A stretch of 25,507 nucleotides of DNA, taken from JBOGJG01 sp050747825. Its GTDB lineage: Bacteria; Acidobacteriota; UBA6911; RPQK01; JBOGJG01. Position 1 is the stretch's first letter. Each line of letters begins with the position of its first letter. The stretch is taken from positions 1 through 25,507 of the forward strand of contig JBOGJG010000435.1 in NCBI GenBank assembly GCA_050747825.1, read 5' to 3'. Shown in pieces: positions 21,069-25,507 of the stretch. A program made the translations under genes and the position numbers. The notes beneath the pieces are model-generated. The model was not told the DNA's origin and did not search any database. It saw only the letters and a program-made list of their open reading frames with translations.

Positions 21069-23167
21069 AATGAGGAACGCGAGTTGCGGCGCAGGCGCCG
21101 GAGCGAGGCGTAGATTCCCGAAAGGTCGTGGGCGCCCAGGCGGGCGCTGCCGAAGCGATGGCGGTAATAAAGCTCGGTGACCTGAGCCGGCAGCGGATTC
21201 AGGAAATCGGGAGCGATTCTGACCGCAAATTCGGCAGGTGTTTCCGAGGACCTCTTGACATAGCCTTTTCGACGCATGACTTCCAGCAGTTCAACATAGT
21301 AATCCGGGGCCAGGTCTGAACTCTCCAGCCTCCCTACCCGCCGCTTCCAGAGTGCCCTCAAATAGGCCCTGTTGCGAAAGCAGAACCAGCTCAGAGTCAT
21401 CAGAAGCACTCCTGAAACCAGAAATACCACTTCAACGGCACGCAGGCTGAGAAGCCCATCAGGTCGAAAGGACCTTACCTGCTCTCGAATGTCTGCGGAG
21501 AGTTCCCTAAAGTCGCCCCAGCCATAACGAATAGCGCTGGCAATCCCGCGAAAGAATCCAACCTGCTTCTGCTGATCGAATGTCACCAGTTCCGTCCAAA
21601 ACACGTCCAGAGAATCGATCAAATGAGAAGCCAGTCTGACCACATAGGGGGACGATCCCTCGTTACCGGGCGGAGTCGGGTCAAATTCAACCCAGCCCAG
21701 GTCGGGAAAGTAGCCTTCAACCCAACTGTGGGCATCCGATTGCCGGACGATAAAGCGTTCGCTCCACTCGTTGTATTCACCGCGGCGAAAGCCGTTCACA
21801 ACTCGGGATGGGATATTGGCCGCGCGCATCATCACCGCCTGCGCAGTGGCAAAAAATTCGCAATGCCCCTCCCTGCTTCCAAAAAGGAAGTCGTGAAGCG
21901 GGTCGTCCGCCACAGCCGATGTATTCTCCAGAGAGTACTTATAATTCGATCGCAGATACTGCTCGAGAATCAAAGCTTTGCCCATAGGATTGTCCTGCCT
22001 GCCGGTCAGTTCGCGGGCCAGGCTCCTGATATCAAAGTGGATGTCCTCAGGGAGCTGCAGATAGCGTTTTTTAATCGCATCCGGGATTTCCCCCTCCACA
22101 AAACGGTTCATCCGATCGCTTCGGGTGATGAGATCGGAATCGACCGTGTACCGGAGGCGGCTGCGCCCTCTCCGGCCCAGAAAAAACGAGTCATTGGCCT
22201 CCTCAAGATCGGAAACTCGGCGCAGTCCCGCAATCTGGATCATCCGGGGAGCCCCGAAAATGATGTCGCTGAAGGGCTCCAGCATAAAGGTCTGGCGGAC
22301 CAGGAATTCCTCATCCCTACCTCTGCTCCTCTCCGCTACCAGGAAGACTCCGCCTCTTTTCCGAATCTTCCCACGGCTGTTTGTGCTGCGCCAGCTCCTG
22401 CCGTCGTAATGATCCAGGGCAATGCCTCGCCACTTCAATTCCCGGGCCAGATTTTCGACTTCCGTATCCACTTCCACCCGCATGACGATATCGGGGCTGG
22501 AAATAATCCTCCCGATGTCACCCAGGACCACCGTGTTGGAAAATCCGCTGAGATTCTGAGCATTCAAGTGGCCGCCTCCCAAAAAGCCCAGTGAACTGCG
22601 CGGAATAGCCAAAAAGATCGGTATCGAAATCAGCACGATTGACGCTGTGATCACGACCGTCGCCTGGACGTATCCTTTGATTGAAAAATCGGCCGAGCGA
22701 TTGCGCTCGTAGGCCTTCTTGTTCTCGAAAAGGATGAACGTCAGAATCGAGAAGAACAAAAAACCAATCAGTGAGAGCAGGAACAGGAGAGAAATCGTAA
22801 ACGTTGAGGCCAGGAGCAGGAATGCGAAAGAGAGAAGGTAAAGCAGCAGGTAGTCGCGGTCGCCCTTGGCAGCAACCAGCTTCAGGATGGTGATAAAGAC
22901 CAGCAGGTGGACGATTGCGGAAATAAGACCTGAGAAAAAGGAAAGGTCAATGGCGAGGAGGCTTAGGATCAGCACAAATGAAAGTCGCTGCACCCATTTG
23001 TCAAGCTGAAGGACCCTGTCGCTGAGGCTGATATAGACGCCCAGCAGATAAGCTGAAAGCAGGATGAGGCCGATTCCTCCGGCTGCAAACAGGGAGAGAA
23101 CTCCGACTGAAACCAGCAGGTGGCTGGACAGTTTAAATGCTCTGTCGAAATTCATCGCCCGTCTCAT
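21065..23167 (-). CDS. TgpA-like transglutaminase with N-terminal DUF3488 membrane domain
   Basis: A 700-residue inner-membrane protein. Residues about 10-190 hold seven or so hydrophobic helices (DUF3488). A periplasmic part follows, with a transglutaminase core: C436 in GHCEFFATAQAVMMRA, H480 in SDAHSWVEGYFP and D496 in WVEFDPTPP form the expected Cys-His-Asp triad. A last membrane helix lies at about 573-597, followed by a cytoplasmic DUF4129-like tail containing YYVELLEVMRRKGY and ETPAEFA. The same trio, moxR, DUF58 and transglutaminase, is widespread; in Pseudomonas TgpA is essential, but the substrate is unknown. ATG 23167 overlaps the DUF58 stop by four bases (ATGA). Confidence 0.9.
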   Translation of the reverse strand: MRRAMNFDRAFKLSSHLLVSVGVLSLFAAGGIGLILLSAYLLGVYISLSDRVLQLDKWVQRLSFVLILSLLAIDLSFFSGLISAIVHLLVFITILKLVAAKGDRDYLLLYLLSFAFLLLASTFTISLLFLLSLIGFLFFSILTFILFENKKAYERNRSADFSIKGYVQATVVITASIVLISIPIFLAIPRSSLGFLGGGHLNAQNLSGFSNTVVLGDIGRIISSPDIVMRVEVDTEVENLARELKWRGIALDHYDGRSWRSTNSRGKIRKRGGVFLVAERSRGRDEEFLVRQTFMLEPFSDIIFGAPRMIQIAGLRRVSDLEEANDSFFLGRRGRSRLRYTVDSDLITRSDRMNRFVEGEIPDAIKKRYLQLPEDIHFDIRSLARELTGRQDNPMGKALILEQYLRSNYKYSLENTSAVADDPLHDFLFGSREGHCEFFATAQAVMMRAANIPSRVVNGFRRGEYNEWSERFIVRQSDAHSWVEGYFPDLGWVEFDPTPPGNEGSSPYVVRLASHLIDSLDVFWTELVTFDQQKQVGFFRGIASAIRYGWGDFRELSADIREQVRSFRPDGLLSLRAVEVVFLVSGVLLMTLSWFCFRNRAYLRALWKRRVGRLESSDLAPDYYVELLEVMRRKGYVKRSSETPAEFAVRIAPDFLNPLPAQVTELYYRHRFGSARLGAHDLSGIYASLRRLRRNSRSSL

Positions 23168-24435
23168 ATCTTCAGAAAGTCTATCCTGAGTCCATCTGCC
23201 GCCTGCAGCGATTCACCGGCGGAAAATACAACCGCGGTCGGATCCGCAGCCGCCGAGTTTACCTGAATGTGTGCGCAAGGCTGGACGCAGGTGAGATATT
23301 CCATAAGCAGTTCGTAATCTTTTCTATTGCCATTCATGGATATCTGGAATTCTCCCGAATCGAAGCCAAAGCTCTGTCCGCAAGTCTGATAATGTCGGGC
23401 CAGCGAGCAGATACAAGAGACCGCTTTCTCAAACTGCCGGCGTCCGGCCGGCAAAGTGTCGGGTAGAAATGTCGAGAAAATGATTTTCAAGGGAGCGTCT
23501 TCTTCGCTGCTGAAATCCTTGATCATCAGGCGCCCTAGCTTGGCCGTCGATTTCCAATGAACAGAGCGGGCGCTGTCGCCGCTTTGATAATCGCGGATGT
23601 TGTAGAGCACATTGCCGCGGCCCTTGAGGACCTTCTCCTGTGATCCCTGCAGGAAAGGGAAGCGCAGGAAAAGCGATTTCAAATCCACGAGCTCCGGATA
23701 CACGAAAATTTCACCCTGGGCCGACAGCTTCCGGCCGCGCCAGAAAAACCCAAACGGGAACGTCGTCGTGACTTCGAACCCTTCGATCGCGTAGATCCCC
23801 CGGTCCGAGAATTCGCATTCCAGGCTCAGGCGAACCTTCTCACCAGCTCGGATGTAGGGGAAGATCTTCTCCTGGACAAAGAAATTGGTCCCCTCTTGCT
23901 TGCCGGCCCCTCGCTTTTTTCCCTTCAACTTCAGGGCAAAGGAAGGAAACAGTTTCTTCACATTGTGAAGGGTGAGAAAAAAGACAGCACGATAACCGGC
24001 GTGGATTCCATCCGGCACGTTTAATGAAATCCTGAGCTTCTGCAGTACCAAGTTGGAAACCAGTCCCGAGACGATGAGCGAGGCCAGCAGAAAAGAAAGA
24101 ACGAGGATGAGAAGATTGTTCCCCGTATTGAAGGTGGCAAAAGCGATGACGAGGATAATCAGCACAAAGAATGCGCCTCGGCGGGTGAAACGCGCGAAAT
24201 CCCAGCGGTTCAGAAAATCCAGCTTGGCCCGGACGAGCAATTTCGGCACCAGAATAGCGCTGATGACCAGGGCCAGACCCAATGAGATGATCGCCAGGAA
24301 AGCGGCGGCGTAGTATTGTCCGTCCTGGCGGGCAATGGAACTGAGGACCGCCAGGATCAGGGCGAGAACCAGAAAAAGCGAAGGCCAAAAGAATTCTCTG
24401 ACACTTCTCCAGTTAAGAGAGCCGAGACTTCGCAC
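23164..24435 (-). CDS. DUF58 domain-containing membrane protein
   Basis: A 423-residue protein with four hydrophobic segments (about residues 19-33, 42-63, 87-102 and 105-130), then a soluble part with the DUF58 signature YNIRDYQSGDSARSVHWKST near 278-297, followed by GRLMIKDF. DUF58 proteins accompany MoxR ATPases and are related to von Willebrand A-type adaptors. I start it at GTG 24435, which overlaps the moxR stop (TAGTG), with GAGG ten bases upstream. The frame is open for 50 more codons inside moxR, but that part is basic, Cys-rich and not family-like. Confidence 0.88.
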   Translation of the reverse strand: MRSLGSLNWRSVREFFWPSLFLVLALILAVLSSIARQDGQYYAAAFLAIISLGLALVISAILVPKLLVRAKLDFLNRWDFARFTRRGAFFVLIILVIAFATFNTGNNLLILVLSFLLASLIVSGLVSNLVLQKLRISLNVPDGIHAGYRAVFFLTLHNVKKLFPSFALKLKGKKRGAGKQEGTNFFVQEKIFPYIRAGEKVRLSLECEFSDRGIYAIEGFEVTTTFPFGFFWRGRKLSAQGEIFVYPELVDLKSLFLRFPFLQGSQEKVLKGRGNVLYNIRDYQSGDSARSVHWKSTAKLGRLMIKDFSSEEDAPLKIIFSTFLPDTLPAGRRQFEKAVSCICSLARHYQTCGQSFGFDSGEFQISMNGNRKDYELLMEYLTCVQPCAHIQVNSAAADPTAVVFSAGESLQAADGLRIDFLKI

Positions 24436-25412
24436 TACAGTGGAACCTCTATTTCCTCCAATAACCCGCCAATGATCGAGGCGGCTTCTTCGGTTTCTCC
24501 CAGCGGAGATGAATACTTGGAGCTGACAATCACCCGGTGCGAAAAGATGGGAATGGCCAGGCCTTTGACATCGTCCGGGATGCAATAATTGCGGCCTCTC
24601 AGGAAAGCCACGACCTGGGCGGCGCGGTATAATGCCATGGCGCCTCTGGGGCTGATCCCCAGCGACAAATACTCGCTCTGGCGCGTGGCTTTGACCAGCG
24701 CCATCAGGTACTCCAGGAGGATGTCCTTGAGTTCCACCTGCTCCGCCTGCTTCTGGGCCTCTAGAATTTCCTGTACCACAATGACGGGCCTCAACTGCTC
24801 AGCCGTGTCGTAGCTGATCTGGGAACGAAGGATCTGCTTCTCATTCTCTTCGTCGGGATAGCCCATCTGGATTCGCATCAGGAAGCGATCCAATTGAGAT
24901 TCAGGCAGCGGATAAGTGCCGTGGTGCTCGATGGGATTTTGAGTCGCGATGACCATGAAAGGATGAGGGAGGGGATAGGTCTTGTCTTCGACCGTCACCT
25001 TTCCGTCGCTCATCGCCTCTAGAAGCGCACTCTGAGTTTTGGGCGTGGTGCGGTTGATTTCGTCAGCCAGGACAACATTGGCGAACAGCGGACCCCGGCG
25101 GAATTCAAATTCCTGCTTCGGTTGGTTGAAGACGGAGATCCCCGTCAGGTCAGAAGGCAGCAGGTCGCTGGTGAACTGGATCCTTTGAAACGAGCAGTCG
25201 AAAGAACGCGCCAAAGCATGAGCCAGAGTCGTTTTCCCGACTCCGGGCACATCTTCGATGAGCAAATGTCCTCGGGCCAGAAGCGTGACCAGAGCCAACT
25301 CAACGACTTCAGTTTTTCCCCGGATGACCCTCTCAACCGACTCCTGAAGCGCCCTCAGCTTGCTGTCCAGATTATCCTGGCCCTTGCGAGCAATTATCTC
25401 CACGAAGGCCAT
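24435..25412 (-). CDS. MoxR-family AAA+ ATPase
   Basis: A 325-residue AAA_3 ATPase of the MoxR family. The Walker A motif is EDVPGVGKTTLA near residue 55 and Walker B VVLADEINRTTPKTQSALLE near 113. MoxR-specific segments are QFTSDLLPSDLTGISVF, VIATQNPIEHHGTYPLPESQ (sensor 1) and LDRFLM, then the lid domain with SPRGAMALYRAAQ and GRNYCIPDDVK. These ATPases act as chaperones in assembling membrane or periplasmic complexes, often with the DUF58 protein beside them. ATG 25412 is the first gene of the moxR-DUF58-transglutaminase operon; the upstream ribosome site is weak. The stop overlaps the DUF58 start by one base. Confidence 0.93.
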   Translation of the reverse strand: MAFVEIIARKGQDNLDSKLRALQESVERVIRGKTEVVELALVTLLARGHLLIEDVPGVGKTTLAHALARSFDCSFQRIQFTSDLLPSDLTGISVFNQPKQEFEFRRGPLFANVVLADEINRTTPKTQSALLEAMSDGKVTVEDKTYPLPHPFMVIATQNPIEHHGTYPLPESQLDRFLMRIQMGYPDEENEKQILRSQISYDTAEQLRPVIVVQEILEAQKQAEQVELKDILLEYLMALVKATRQSEYLSLGISPRGAMALYRAAQVVAFLRGRNYCIPDDVKGLAIPIFSHRVIVSSKYSSPLGETEEAASIIGGLLEEIEVPL

Positions 25413-25458
25413 GATATCGTACCGGCGGCTTTGGCTGCCACCTTATCGGGGGGCGGGG

Positions 25459-25507
25459 GGCAGGTGGCAGGTGGCAGGTTGCGGGTGGCAGGTGGCCGGT
25501 GGCAGGT
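25459..25507. repeat. 7-bp tandem repeat array (GGCAGGT), continuing past the window
   Basis: Seven adjacent 7-bp units: GGCAGGT three times, TGCGGGT, GGCAGGT, GGCCGGT, GGCAGGT. It is preceded by a G-rich run (25448-25458). The array lies about 46 bases upstream of the moxR start codon and runs off the right edge, so its full length is unknown. It has the same period as the TTCCAAG arrays but an unrelated sequence. Confidence 0.85.

Noticed and set aside
24436..24585. N-terminal 50-codon extension of the DUF58 protein
   Set aside because: The extension lies inside moxR in another frame and does not look like a DUF58 N-terminus; GTG 24435 with a TAGTG overlap fits the operon better.
1..25507. 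tRNA, rRNA or a known riboswitch
   Set aside because: No cloverleaf, conserved rRNA segment or recognisable riboswitch core was seen on either strand by eye; a covariance-model scan was not possible.

Overview
The window looks like a piece of a Gram-negative bacterial chromosome, most plausibly from the Acidobacteriota or a close relative. The clues are a 1,090-residue TonB-dependent receptor with an N-terminal carboxypeptidase-regulatory-like domain (Oar type) ending in Phe, remnants of a CRTAC1/FG-GAP protein and of a Hanks-type Ser/Thr kinase with acidobacterial-style motifs, and LPS heptose genes that imply an outer membrane. The phylum is inferred from gene content only; no 16S or ribosomal protein gene is present.

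Layout. (1) 1-2.16 kb, plus strand: the end of an ebo-type operon, with a short tail of an upstream gene, eboE and the UbiA-like eboC joined by TAATG overlaps. (2) 2.3-3.84 kb, plus: a POT-family peptide transporter, tail to tail with hldA three bases away. (3) 11.24-3.84 kb, minus: a long run of intact housekeeping genes, rimO-yacG-pgpA, a Tat-exported asparaginase, cinA-thpR, trm112, then waaF-hldA for LPS inner-core heptose. (4) 11.38-16.96 kb: an untidy region holding a frameshifted Ser/Thr kinase relic, an AAA/DUF4143 ATPase that looks imported, the first codons of an enolase-superfamily sugar-acid dehydratase, an intact lactonase lipoprotein, a VapBC toxin-antitoxin pair and a broken secreted protein. 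(5) 20.23-16.96 kb, minus: the TonB-dependent receptor. (6) 25.41-20.32 kb, minus: the moxR-DUF58-transglutaminase operon, whose last member is a collapsed CRTAC1-like gene.

Repeats and structure. Two different 7-bp tandem repeats occur: an inverted pair of TTCCAAG arrays between trm112 and waaF, and a GGCAGGT array running off the right end. A nested inverted repeat lies between thpR and trm112, and a probable dispersed repeat has copies near 2.25 kb and 9.22 kb. The approach to vapBC carries an 18-bp periodic array and a compound stem-loop.

The most notable overall pattern is that four genes between 11.4 and 21.1 kb are broken, three of them apparently by internal deletions plus frameshifts, while the long genes beside them are intact. 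That suggests active gene decay in an accessory region more than general sequence error. I did not find a convincing new defence or biosynthetic system. The best leads are the heptamer inverted arrays, the ebo pair and the region around the DUF4143 ATPase and vapBC.
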